Source: CAVPNY01 sp963706905
GTDB lineage: Bacteria; Chloroflexota; Anaerolineae; Anaerolineales; UBA4823
Length of the DNA stretch: 64,000 bases
Assembly (NCBI GenBank): GCA_963706905.1
Contig: CAVPNY010000005.1
Coordinates: forward strand, 52,189-116,188
Direction of reading: 5' to 3'
Below are positions 9,962 through 18,731 of this stretch, in pieces. Each line of letters begins with the position of its first letter. Position 1 is the first letter of the stretch. The position numbers and the translations under genes are program-made. The notes under the pieces are model-generated. The model saw only the letters and a program-made list of their open reading frames with translations. It did no database searches and was not told the origin of the DNA.

Positions 9962-11441
9962 ATGAACCGGATCAACAGACCTTCTCAAACACCAATCCCG
10001 GATGAAGCCAGGGCAGGGGACCTGATCCTGGAGCCAGCCAGCCAACCGGCGAAGACGGGTGATATCCCGGCTGAGCAGGGCACGCTGATCGCGCCGAAAT
10101 CGCAGCGATCCAGGGAGTCGCCTGATCGCCCTACCCGTGATCCGCTACCCGGCCAGCGGGCAGCAACCCGCGGAGCCGATCTTCTATCTGGCAGGCGGTC
10201 CGGGAAGGAGCAACCTGGGCTTCAAGCCGCCGCCTGACTTGCTGGCAGATCATGACATCGTGCTGGTGGGTTACCGGGGTGTGGATGGATCCATTAAATT
10301 GGACTGCCCGCATGTGAAGAAAGCCATGAGAGGCAAAGGAAAGGATGTGTTGAGCGCGGCGTCGCGCGCCAATCTGGCACAGGCGGCCGATATGGATATT
10401 GAGCATCTCACCCAACAAGGCATTGATCTGGCGGGGTATACGACCGAGGAAGTGATCGCTGACCTGGAGATGGCGCGCAGCGGGTTTGGCTACAAGCGGA
10501 TCAATTTATTGAGCGAAAGCTACGGGACGCGCATCGCCCAGATGTACGCCTGGCAACACCCTGAAAGCATCCACCGCTCGGTGATGATCGGAGTCAATCC
10601 ACCAGGGCGATTCGTGTGGGAGGCAGCCAAGATCGACCAGCAGATCGGAACCGATGCCCGCCTGTGGGCGCAGGATCCGAGCAGGGCGGCGCAAACCCCA
10701 GACCTGGCTGAAGCGATGCGGATGGCGGCGCAGAACATGCCAGAGCGCTGGACGCTCTTCCCGATCAATCCAGGCAAGGTGAAAGCGATGGCCTTTGCCA
10801 TGCTATTTAACCGCAAGAGCGCGGCCCTGGTGTATGACGCCTTCCTGGCTTCTCAGCGGGGCGACCCGAGCGGGCTGGCGCTGCTTTCCCTGGCGTATGA
10901 TATCACAATTCCAGCTTTGTTCACGTGGGGCGACTTTTTCTCCAAAGCTTACAATGCGGATTACGATCCCAGCCGCGACTATGCCAGCGAGCTTGACCCC
11001 CCGGATTCTATCCTGGGGACGCCCCTGAGCCTCTTATTCTGGGGAAGCGGGATAAAGTGGCCGGTGAAAAGCCGGCCGGCCGAGCTGCGCAGGGTCCAAC
11101 GCAGTGAGGTCGAAACTTTGCTGGTCAGCGGCAGCGCCGACTTCTCAACACCGGCGGAGTACGCAGCCCGGGAACTGCTGCCCCACCTGACACACGGCGA
11201 GCACATGATCCTGGCTGAGATGGGGCATGTGGGGGATTTCTGGCAATTACAACCGCGCGCGGCGCTGCACCTGGTGAAGACCTTTTACGCCACCGGGCGG
11301 ATCGAAACCATCCAATTCCGGTACCAGCCAATGGACTTTCAGGTAAGCTGGGGGTTTCCGAAGCTGGCCAAGATCGCCCTGGGGTTGGGATTCATCCTGA
11401 TCTTGCTAGTTGCCGCGGGGCTGATGGCGATACTCAGATAA
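9962..11441 (+). pseudogene. Alpha/beta hydrolase (proline-iminopeptidase/TAP-like), frameshifted near the N-terminus
   Basis: An intact frame from 10137 holds the oxyanion strand FYLAGGPGRS, the nucleophile elbow SESYGTRIA, the acid SGSADFSTP and the catalytic His in EMGHVGDF: a complete Ser-Asp-His triad. The usual N-terminal part (IPDEARAGDLILEP ... GDIPAEQGTLI) is in the preceding frame from about 9962, with the shift near 10110. The last ~25 residues are a hydrophobic segment (LAKIALGLGFILILLVAAGL), so the enzyme may be membrane-anchored by its C-terminus. No signal peptide is visible; the 5' end abuts the RecD2 remnant and may be truncated. Confidence 0.75.
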
Positions 11442-11453
11442 GGTCATCCAAAC

Positions 11454-11760
11454 CTATCCAAGCACCTGAGCCAGGAAATCCAGGATCAACTCCAGCGGGT
11501 TCGGCTCGATTTCGGGGGAGATCAGCATCATTCCGTGGGCATCCCCGGGAAACTCAAACCTGGTGTAGTTATCTCCCTGGGCGGTGCTGCAAACTGCAGC
11601 CGAGGGGGCATCCACCTGCGCAGACAGGCACCAGGCAGGCTTGAAGGGGTTCTCCGCTCCCAGTGTGCTGACGGCTTCTGCGTAGAGCACCGTCAGGTAA
11701 TCACCCAGTGAAAGGGAGAGGGCGCCCTGGCAGAAATTGGGGCGCTGCGGGGTGATGGCG
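11454..11760 (-). pseudogene. C-terminal remnant, possibly of an alpha/beta hydrolase
   Basis: The minus-strand frame reads LSLGDYLTVLYAEAVSTLG ... NYTRFEFPGDAHGMMLI ... ELILDFLAQVLG. The GDAHG segment resembles the catalytic-His loop of dienelactone-hydrolase-like enzymes, but this is a weak identification. It runs directly into the nitroreductase remnant in another frame, and no start or nucleophile region is present. Best read as the tail of a gene whose 5' part was deleted. Confidence 0.4.
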
Positions 11761-12030
11761 CTGGTCGCCGAGGAGGGGAATGAGCACAGGCGCCCGAGAG
11801 ATGAATGGAGAAAAACCCATCTCGACATAATCCTGCTCCCCGCAAAGTTCAGCGAGGGATTTCCTCATATCAAGATCGGTCACCACTACAAAATCCTGAC
11901 CCTGCGTAAAACCGGCGCTCGGCCCGCGCCGGGCAAGATCTAATATCCGCTCCAACTGATCCGCCTCAATAGGGAGATCGGCGAAATTGCGGGTCATGCG
12001 CCGCCTGGTTACGACCTGATCGAATTCCAT
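11737..12030 (-). pseudogene. Nitroreductase-family protein, N-terminal remnant
   Basis: Begins MEFDQVVTRRRMTRNFADLP at the ATG 12028-12030, then LARRGPSAGFTQGQDFVVVT. The RRMxRxF and ARxGPSAGxxQ patterns are the FMN-binding N-terminal half of the nitroreductase fold. After about 85 residues the similarity stops (APVLIP) and the frame joins unrelated sequence. A normal enzyme needs about 190 residues, so this is a fragment fused by deletion to the tail of another gene. Confidence 0.65.
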
Positions 12031-12090
12031 AGTTGCCTCCTGGTGTAATTGACCAGTAGTCGGTCAAGATGAAGAAAGACGTTCCAGCGT

Positions 12091-12351
12091 CTATCGATAA
12101 AAAATATCCTTATTAGCCTGGTCAGCTTCTTGATAGATATTACTGACCTCATTTTTAATTTCGGGTGTGGCACTTGGGGTATAGGGAATAAACTTGACCA
12201 TATCACGGGCTTGCTGCAAAAGGTCCTTCACCTTTGCGATGTAAGAAAAATCAGACCGTCCGGCCCCAGCAGGCACAGGAAGATCACGCGCCTGCTGGAT
12301 TAAGTCGCGGGCGCGGACGATCCTCTCAGAAGCTGGAATTAGTTGAGGCAT
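12091..12351 (-). CDS. Small hypothetical protein, 86 residues
   Basis: The ATG at 12349-12351 follows GGAG by five bases, which favours it over upstream starts in the same frame. The product MPQLIPASERIVRARDLIQQ has an imperfect internal duplication (RARDLIQQARDLP and KVKDLLQQARDMV) and is likely all-helical. No signal peptide, no membrane segment and no recognised family. It stands alone between the remnants and the insertion elements. Confidence 0.5.
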   Translation of the reverse strand: MPQLIPASERIVRARDLIQQARDLPVPAGAGRSDFSYIAKVKDLLQQARDMVKFIPYTPSATPEIKNEVSNIYQEADQANKDIFYR

Positions 12352-12934
12352 GGGTACTCCATTCTTTTCTTGGTCTCGAGGTCGGAAAAGCTCTAACAAG
12401 CATCCAATAGATAAGATCAGAGCTCGGCGAGCTTTACTTCGGATTTCACAATGGTTATGGACAACTATATCACGTCGAATAGATCGATGCGATAAGCATG
12501 CGATATGATACCGTTTCCGTCGAAGATAATGCCAGGGCAGGGAGTTTGGTGGCCAATTGTACAAATGCCAAGAGCAAACGAAGGTCTGAATGACTTCATC
12601 CGAAAGTTAATTGGCTTTATAAGACTGGATCGATTTCCGGTTTATCATCGTGTTGATGATCAGGATGTGGATCAAGATCTGCCTCTCTTTTATCAAATTC
12701 TTTGGATAGTACAAAGCTCCGCCCCATCGGAAGGAAAGGAAAAAGTAGATTGGGGTAACGACCCAGAATTCCTTTTGCTTCCAAAATGGTGTTTTGATCT
12801 TTTGGCTGACTTCATCAATCGAGTGTTTTGCTCAATTAAAATAGGGGCATGATAGCTCTTCCAGCCTCACAAATTTAACCCAAGGTATAAGTTTGTGATT
12901 GTATAAAGAAAAGTCTATGTAAAATCAGACGTAA
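12352..12934 (+). other. Stretch without a convincing gene
   Basis: A 115-codon plus-strand frame occupies 12505-12852 (WWPIVQMPRANEGLNDFIRK ...), but it has no clear ribosome site and no recognised motif. On the minus strand a hydrophobic stretch (FWVVTPIYFFLSFRWGG) followed by an acidic tail also reads open around 12645-12800. Neither can be preferred. The AT content rises here, up to the left end of the IS30 element. Confidence 0.3.
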
Positions 12935-12954
12935 ATTCAACTCACAAGTGCAAC
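12935..12954 (+). repeat. IS30-family left terminal inverted repeat
   Basis: Outer half ATTCAACT and inner half AGTGCAAC, four bases apart; pairs with the right repeat except for those four central bases. Confidence 0.8.
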
Positions 12955-14164
12955 TTTGATGGTTGAAAGAGGCAAGCTGGTGTAGGATAAGCCTCTCAAG
13001 ACCGCCAAGTCAAAGGAGTGCTTATGAGCTACAAACAGCTTGCCCAGGAACAAAGATACCAGATATATACCTTGTTGAAAATGGGACATAATCAAACGGA
13101 GATCGCTGCAGTGATTGGCACGCATAAATCCACCATAAGTCGCGAGCTGGGCCGCAACATCGGACTGCGAGGCTACCGGCCGAAGCAAGCGCATCACCAA
13201 GCGCTCGGCCGTCGTCGACACAGCCGCAAGCGTATCTCGGAGGAGACCTGGGAGCTGATCGAGACGAAGCTGCGAATGGATTGGAGTCCAGAGCAAGTTT
13301 CTGGGTGGTTGAGACGGCAGCATGCCATCCAAATCAGTCATGAGTGGATTTACCAGTACATTCTGGCGGACAAACAAGCGGGAGGCGATCTGTATCGTCA
13401 TTTGCGCTGCCAAAAGAAACGGCGCAAACGCTATGGCAGCTACGACCGGCGCGGCCAGCTGCCGAACCGGGTGAGCATTGAAGAGCGCCCAGCAATCGTC
13501 GAAGAACGCCAACGGATCGGGGATTGGGAAGTGGATACCATCATCGGCAAAAGACATCGTCAGGCTATTGTCACATTGACAGAACGTAAATCGCGTTTCG
13601 CCTTGCTGCGCAAAGTGGATCGACGCACTGCCGACCAGGTGAGCGAGGCTGTGATTGGGCTGCTCCAACCAGTAATGGATCGTTTGCATACTCTCACCGC
13701 AGATAATGGCAAGGAATTTGCTGAACACGAAAGGATCACCCAAGCACTGCAAGCGGATTTCTTTTTCGCTCATCCGTATGCTGCCTGGGAAAGAGGTGCG
13801 AACGAAAACATGAATGGTTTGATCCGGCAATACATTCCGAAGAAGTATGATCTCGCTTCCGTCAGCGATGTGGATGTGGTATTGATTATGAACCGTCTAA
13901 ATCATCGTCCTAGAAAATGCCTTGATTTCTTATCTCCTTATTTGATTAGAAATATTTTCCATTACACGCCCCGAACGCCCGATCAAATAAGCCAATCGCA
14001 GTTCGTGGGCGGCGGTCAATTTTATCCAGGTGTCGACCGCTTACCAATAGTTGAATCACTCACCAAGCCTCATCCTGCAGCCTCCTTGGAGCAAGTTCAC
14101 CCCTTGTAGTAACCCTATTTCCGAGAAAAATACCATTGATGGGGATTGAACATTTGTTCTTTTT

Positions 14165-14315
14165 ATGGCATATTGGGCTTCAGCGGTGACTTAAGGCCCC
14201 TCTACTCCTTACCCTATAAGGGTCTCAAAAAGTCTGGGCTACTACACTCACCCGTGCCACGCATAGCCGTTTCAGGCTCTAAATAAGAATGGCCCTTTGA
14301 GGTCTCCGGGTGTAC
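14165..14315 (+). ncRNA. Candidate IS110 bridge RNA (target- and donor-binding loops)
   Basis: Two internal-loop hairpins lie in tandem upstream of the transposase. Loop 1: outer stem GCCC 14196-14199 with GGGC 14236-14239, apical hairpin ACCCT-ATA-AGGGT 14211-14223, flanks CTACTCCTT (14202-14210) and CTCAAAAAG (14224-14232). These resemble the two sides of the actual target (top strand TCTCCT, and the complement of CTTTTGAGG). Loop 2: outer stem CACCCG 14249-14254 with CGGGTG 14307-14312, apical hairpin AGCC/GGCT 14265-14278, then AAATAAG 14281-14287, which complements the element's own left end CTTATTT. Target loop before donor loop is the order described for IS621. Inference from pairing only. 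Confidence 0.65.
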
Positions 14316-14349
14316 ACCGCTATTCTGTGGCAAGCAAGGAGGATACTGG

Positions 14350-15614
14350 ATGCCTAAGCGAGTCCAAGCTAGTGGACAAGCGCTTGTTCAAGCGCGTTAT
14401 CACATCACAGGGGGATGCGATACCGACAAAAATGTGATTGTTGCGGCTGTTTTTCAAGCGGAGGTTGGCCACCTTGAAGCTCGGGAGTTCAAACAGCATC
14501 GAGAGGATGCCCTCTGCTGTGCCGAGTGGTTTAGCTCTCAGCATGTCGAGTTCGTGATCATTGAAAGCACCGCAAACTACCATTTGCTCTACTATGACGT
14601 CCTACGCAGCCAAGGTATCAATATCGCCGTCATCAATCCTCTGGTGGTCAAGTCTCTCTTGCGAGTGGAAGGAAAATCTGACAAAGGTGATGCGATGACG
14701 CTCGCCCGGTTGGCGGCAAGTTTCGATTTAAAGACTTCCAATATGCCTGACAACCAGCAACGTGAGTTGAGATTGCTCTACAAACGGATCGATGCCTGGA
14801 AGATGCAACGTACACAGATTACCAACCGAGCCAATAGCATCCTGACCGGTTGTGGATTCACTGTGTTTCGCCTGGTACCGATTAACAGTTCGACCGGTTT
14901 CAAAATCATCCAGGCAGTTCTGGAAAAACGCCAGCCAGCCGAGATCGCTGCCTTGCATCGTACGCGTGTGAAGCGAGCCGAGATTGAAAAAAGCGCCGAA
15001 GTCAAGCTTCCAGATTACGTTTTGGCTTACCTTCAGGAAGTTCTGTCCGATGTCCGCCAACTCAACCAGCGCATCGTGGCCGGTCAGGCAGGGCTGCTCA
15101 CGCAGATCGAAACCTTGGACTTACAGGAGCAGGTCGATTTGATGTGCACAGTTCCAGCGGTAACGAAGTACCTGGCCATGCGCATCATTGCCGAGATGGG
15201 GCGAACTATCACCAGCGCTATTATTCTGCAGAAGCCTTTGCCAAAGGGATCGGTGTGGTACCCAGCAACGAAGTCTCAGGCGGGAAGCTCTTGAAACGCA
15301 AGGCTTCGCATGGCAATAAGCGAGTGAAGTTTCATCTTCTTTCAGCAGCCAAAGTGTTCGCTATCCACGGTAAGGGGCAATTGCACGATTGGTATCGAGC
15401 TTATCGTGGGCGAGTTACCTACATGAAAGCCATCTCCGCCTTGGCTCGCCGCATCGCTGAAGCGCTGTGGTGGGTCATGGTGCTCAACAAACCCTACCAG
15501 TACTGGAAGGGAGAAAGTCCCAGAGAAGGCTGTGAAGTGGTTCGCCTCGGGAACCACTTGGTCGACGTAGACACGGGCGAAGTCCTGGAGACGCTCGAAC
15601 TAGCCGGTGTGTGA
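14350..15614 (+). pseudogene. IS110-family DEDD transposase (one frameshift)
   Basis: ATG 14350 behind AAGGAGG. The RuvC-like N-terminal domain carries the DEDD residues in GCDTDKN, IIESTANY and KSDKGDAMTLA; the C-terminal Tnp domain has KRKASHGNKRVKFHLLSAA with the candidate catalytic Ser. Near 15200, in GATGGGGCGAAC, the frame changes; the continuation ANYHQRYYSAEAFAKGIG is in the neighbouring frame and runs to a stop at 15612-15614. Repaired length is about 420 residues, slightly long for the family because of the C-terminal tail VDVDTGEVLETLELAGV. A single-base error in the G run could explain the lesion. Confidence 0.88.
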
Positions 15615-15733
15615 GTGATTGAGTTGTTAAAAGGTGCTGGGCTGGCAGGATATTGGGCGACTGATTGCCAGCAAAATCATTTTGCGTGGCCGACGAAGTG
15701 CGAGCGGCTTTTGAGGTATTCTTTGATCAGTCT

Positions 15734-15753
15734 GTTGCACTAACAAGTTGAAT
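15734..15753 (+). repeat. IS30-family right terminal inverted repeat
   Basis: GTTGCACT-N4-AGTTGAAT, the complement of the left repeat. It includes the last codons of the IS30 transposase, as is common in this family. Confidence 0.8.
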
Positions 15754-16174
15754 CCAAGAGATAATATTCGGGTTGCAATCACCACAATTGGACGTGAGGA
15801 TCACAGGGAATTCGAATTGTATCAGTTTCATTATCTGAGAAGCAATTTACTAAAAAAGCTATCTTTAGGAGTAATAGACAAAACTTAGTCCGACGCTCGT
15901 GAGTTCTCAAACAGTTGACTAAACCTGGGTCTTGTCTATCTCAACATGAAACGTAACGCTATGTCTGCGACGGCTATCTGAAGAAGGTGGAATAAACTGA
16001 TATAAGTAAACTTATATTAGCTACTACTCAGACAGTCGTGGTCGTAAGCCTACGGATTACTCAACCTAATCTCGCCGAGGGCGCAGAGGTGGCGGTTAAC
16101 TTACTGATTTGCCTCAGCATCTGGGGTTTGAGTCTCTGTATTTTGGGTGCACTGGGGTAGAGATTGCCCTTCCC
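15754..16174 (+). other. Intergenic stretch after the insertion elements
   Basis: No gene seen on either strand. It contains one AT-rich palindrome (16000-16017, listed separately) and lies at the 3' ends of the transposase and of the minus-strand aldehyde-oxidation operon. Confidence 0.4.
16000..16017. repeat. AT-rich palindrome
   Basis: ATATAAGT and ACTTATAT arms of 8 bp separated by AA. The shape resembles a repressor site, but it is downstream of the neighbouring genes and no promoter is evident. Significance unknown. Confidence 0.35.
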
Positions 16175-16447
16175 TTACCCCCCGGCGAGCGGAGGGAAGA
16201 TGGCGACCTGATCTCCGTCTTTGAGAAGGGTGTTTATCCCGTCTAGCAGGTGTCTGCAATGTACCCCGTTGAGCGTAACAACGATATACTCCCTAAGTTG
16301 CCCGGCATCGTCGTAGGTTGCCGCCTCGAAAGGCCCGCCTAAATCTACCCGCAAGAAGGCCAGCAAGTCTCCCAGGCTGCTTCCTACTGGCAGGGAGACC
16401 TGGCGTTTCCCAACCAGGGCCTTGAAGGTGAGATAGCCCTGGACCAT
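16175..16447 (-). CDS. MoaD/ThiS-family sulfur carrier
   Basis: A 90-residue beta-grasp protein ending in LAGG. The diglycine tail is the hallmark of MoaD/ThiS carriers, adenylated and thiocarboxylated to donate sulfur to molybdopterin or thiazole. The ATG at 16445-16447 (MVQGYLTFKALVG) gives the normal length; longer frames upstream lack family similarity. It is last in the operon with an aldehyde ferredoxin oxidoreductase. MoaD-like genes are often found beside AOR genes, consistent with a role in making the tungstopterin cofactor. Confidence 0.85.
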   Translation of the reverse strand: MVQGYLTFKALVGKRQVSLPVGSSLGDLLAFLRVDLGGPFEAATYDDAGQLREYIVVTLNGVHCRHLLDGINTLLKDGDQVAIFPPLAGG

Positions 16448-16520
16448 GATGGTGATCAAGGCAGGTGTTCCATTCTGAGGACGGGTTTCAGACGATACAG
16501 AAAGATTAACACAATATCTT

Positions 16521-17012
16521 TCAGACTCCCAACCGGGAGCGGAACTGAGCGGCATACTGCCGGTATTCATCCAGCTGCTGGGGGCTGAACTCATCCTGAA
16601 ATATCAGTTTCACCTGAGTAAGGGCGTCGATTAACGTATTTGCATGGGGCGCCACTGAGAACACGCCAACTTTACTACCCTGCTCCAGCTTAATTTTGCC
16701 CAGCGTAAAATCGGTGACGAATTTATGCTCTTTGCGCAGGATCAGCTTCCATTCCTGGGGGGTAGCCGCCAGGATGTATTCCGCTTTCTCCCTGGCCTCA
16801 GCTTCACTGTAAAAGCGAAGATCATTTAATACGCCTTCAGTGCAAACCAGTCCGAAGATGAAATCCGGATCGATCCCCCATTTTGGCTCAGCGGTAATGC
16901 GATAGCAAATGTGCGTGGTCACTTTTTTCAAAGCTTCTTGAAAATGCGGCGTCGCCCGGTAAATCCTGGCGCTCTCTTCAAACCATTCCGGGGTGCAGTA
17001 AATGCAGTCCAT
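16521..17012 (-). CDS. SCP2 sterol-binding-like domain protein
   Basis: 163 residues; ATG at 17010-17012 behind GGAGGGC, overlapping the region of the preceding ligase stop. The middle and C-terminal parts (EAREKAEYILAATPQEWKLI ... GKIKLEQGS ... HANTLIDALTQV) resemble the SCP2 fold, a small hydrophobic-ligand carrier. The N-terminus MDCIYCTPEWFEESARIYRA has two Cys, possibly coincidental. In this operon it could bind a lipid aldehyde, acid or acyl-CoA; that is inference. Confidence 0.6.
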   Translation of the reverse strand: MDCIYCTPEWFEESARIYRATPHFQEALKKVTTHICYRITAEPKWGIDPDFIFGLVCTEGVLNDLRFYSEAEAREKAEYILAATPQEWKLILRKEHKFVTDFTLGKIKLEQGSKVGVFSVAPHANTLIDALTQVKLIFQDEFSPQQLDEYRQYAAQFRSRLGV

Positions 17013-17015
17013 TGA

Positions 17016-18700
17016 TCAGCCCTCCTTATGAAGCATCAATCTGGCAATCGCCTGCTCACGCAGGACTTTCTTAAATACTTTCTCGCTGACGGTCAGGGGC
17101 AACTCATCGCGGAATTCCACAATCTTCGGGACAGCGTACGGTGGAAGGTGCTGCCGGCAAAAATCACGCACTTCCTGTTCTGTGAGCGATCCACGGTATG
17201 TCTCTTTGACCACGACCACCGCCATCACCCGCTCGCTGCCCGGAATCTCTATATCTGGAATGCCAAAGGCGGCCGCCACCGAAATGGCAGGATGCTTGAA
17301 TAAGACTTCATCGACTTCGGTGGTATATACCTTCAAGCCAGAGACATTGACCAAATCTTAAAGGCGATCGACGAGTTGGAAATAACCGCTCTCATCCATG
17401 ATGGCGATATCGCCAGTGTGCAGCCAGCCATCGCCCGTCAGACCACTGCCTGGCTCAGGCCAGTATCCCAGCATTATTTGCGGGCCGCGCAACACCAGCT
17501 CACCCGGCTCTCCGAGAGGCGCATCCTCGCCTGTTTCAGGATTTACCAGGCGACAGTCCATATCCGGCAAAGGCACACCAATGCCTGGTTTCTCTTTCGA
17601 TATAAAGCCGGTGATGCGAGAGAAGGCGGTGAGGTTGATGTGAGATACAGAGGAAGTTTCGGTCAGCCCATAGGCTTCCGAAATGGGCATGCCGGTTTTG
17701 CGCTTGATCTCCTGGGCAATTTCTCCCGGTAAAGGCGCGGAGGCGCTGAAGAGCATGCAATTGGATCGCTTGAGGCCGGCATCCGCCAGGCGCATGAATT
17801 GGGTCGGCACGCCGGGGACGAGAAAAGGCCGGTGATCGATGATGGCTGCCAGGATGGCATCTGTATCGTGTGGATTGGGTAAGATCACCATGCGCAGGCC
17901 CAGGTTGATGGCGGATATCTGAACAAAATTCCCGTAGGCGTGAAACAAAGGTAAGGATAGAAGCACGGAAGTCTTGCCCTTGATGCCGCCCAACAGAGGT
18001 TTCAGAAACCAGGGCAGGGTTTGGATGACGCTGGTGTAGCGGCTGGCGTGGCTGAGCATAACCCCCTTTGGCATGCCGGTTGCTCCGCCGGTGAATGCCA
18101 GCTCGCACAGGTCGTGGAAGGGGTCGATTTCCACCTGGGGAGGCAGGGGATCGTGGTCGGCAATCAAGGTGGCGAAATCATAAGCGCCTTTTGGCAGCGA
18201 GGCCGGCACCTGTTCCCGATCATAGCCCGCATCGGAGGTGACCAGGATGCCCTCCAGATCGAGGCGCTGGCGCAAAGCCAACCCCTGATCCAGATGCGCC
18301 TCCTGGCAAACCAAAAAACAGCTGGCGGAGCTGCTCACTTCGTGGAATAAGCCTTCAGCGGTGCGCAAGATGCTGGTTGGCACCACCACACCGCCTGCCC
18401 TGAGCACCGCCCAATAGGATAAGATAAATTCCGGACAATTGGGCAGGAACAAGCACACCCGATCACCCTTCTGCAAGCCCAGACGCGCCAAGGCGTTGGC
18501 CAGACTATCGACTCTGGCTCTTTAGCTGGTGGTATTTCAGCTCTCTGCCCTGGAACAGAATGGCAGTCTGGGTGGGGTATGCCTGGGCTGCACGGTCCAG
18601 GATGGCGCATAGTGATTCTGGGGTAGGGAGCCAGGCTGTGGTCAAGCTTATAAGGGCCAAGCGTATAACTCTGCGTCCAGGGTCGATCTGCGTAATTCAT
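17016..18700 (-). pseudogene. Acyl-CoA synthetase (AMP-forming), disrupted by a nonsense codon and frameshifts
   Basis: The ATG at 18698-18700 follows GGGAGG. Conserved adenylation motifs are all present: FTGGATGMPKGVMLSH (P-loop), AYGLTETSS, LVLRGPQIMLGYW, and DGWLHTGDIAIMDESGYF. Right after QLVDRL a TAA at 17358-17360 stands where a Lys/Arg is expected in the hinge motif (RLKDLV), and translation then continues in the same frame as DLVNVSGLKVYTTEVDEVL. In the N-terminal part frames change near 18610 and 18510, with a TAG near 18525. The gene would activate a carboxylic acid to its CoA thioester, the natural next step after AOR. Confidence 0.82.
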
Positions 18701-18731
18701 TGCCGCCTCCCTTCAAAGACTGCCAATCCAG

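Larger units (their letters stand above)
13939..15709 (+). mobile_element. IS110-family insertion sequence, 1,771 bp
   Basis: The boundaries follow from rebuilding the interrupted IS30 gene. A CT dinucleotide is present at 13937-13938 and again at 15708-15709, as expected for the core dinucleotide that IS110 recombinases leave on both sides. Family members have no terminal inverted repeats, and none are seen. The element has a 411-base non-coding left part holding a bridge-RNA-like structure, then a DEDD transposase gene, then about 95 non-coding bases. The long left leader is typical of the IS110 group rather than the IS1111 group. Confidence 0.85.
13024..15751 (+). pseudogene. IS30-family transposase, split by insertion of an IS110-family element
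   Basis: The ATG at 13024 follows AAGGAG. The N-terminal HTH (GHNQTEIAAVIGTHKSTISR) is followed by the IS30 DDE core: Asp in GDWEVDTIIG, Asp in TADNGKEF and Glu in ANENMNGLIRQ. The frame is intact up to LDFLSP at 13938. The natural C-terminus reappears at 15710 as FEVFFDQSVALTS and a stop at 15749-15751. Joining 13938 to 15710 gives LDFLSPFEVFF, the expected family ending. As it stands the frame runs on into the inserted element and ends at 14109 with an unrelated tail, so the enzyme is probably inactive. Confidence 0.9.
12935..15753 (+). mobile_element. IS30-family insertion sequence, interrupted by an IS110-family element
   Basis: Terminal inverted repeats of 20 bp bound the element: ATTCAACT-N4-AGTGCAAC at 12935-12954 and its complement at 15734-15753 (16 of 20 positions pair). 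Removing the inner element (13939-15709) leaves about 1,048 bp, the normal size of IS30-family elements, with one transposase reading through to a stop at 15749-15751. No target-site duplication can be recognised. Confidence 0.88.

Noticed and set aside
12505..12852. Plus-strand frame of 115 codons before the IS30 element
   Set aside because: No ribosome site, no family resemblance, and a competing open frame on the other strand; left as unassigned.
13942..14109. IS30 transposase appearing to have an unusual C-terminal extension
   Set aside because: The extension is read-through into the inserted IS110-family element; the genuine C-terminus lies at 15710-15751.
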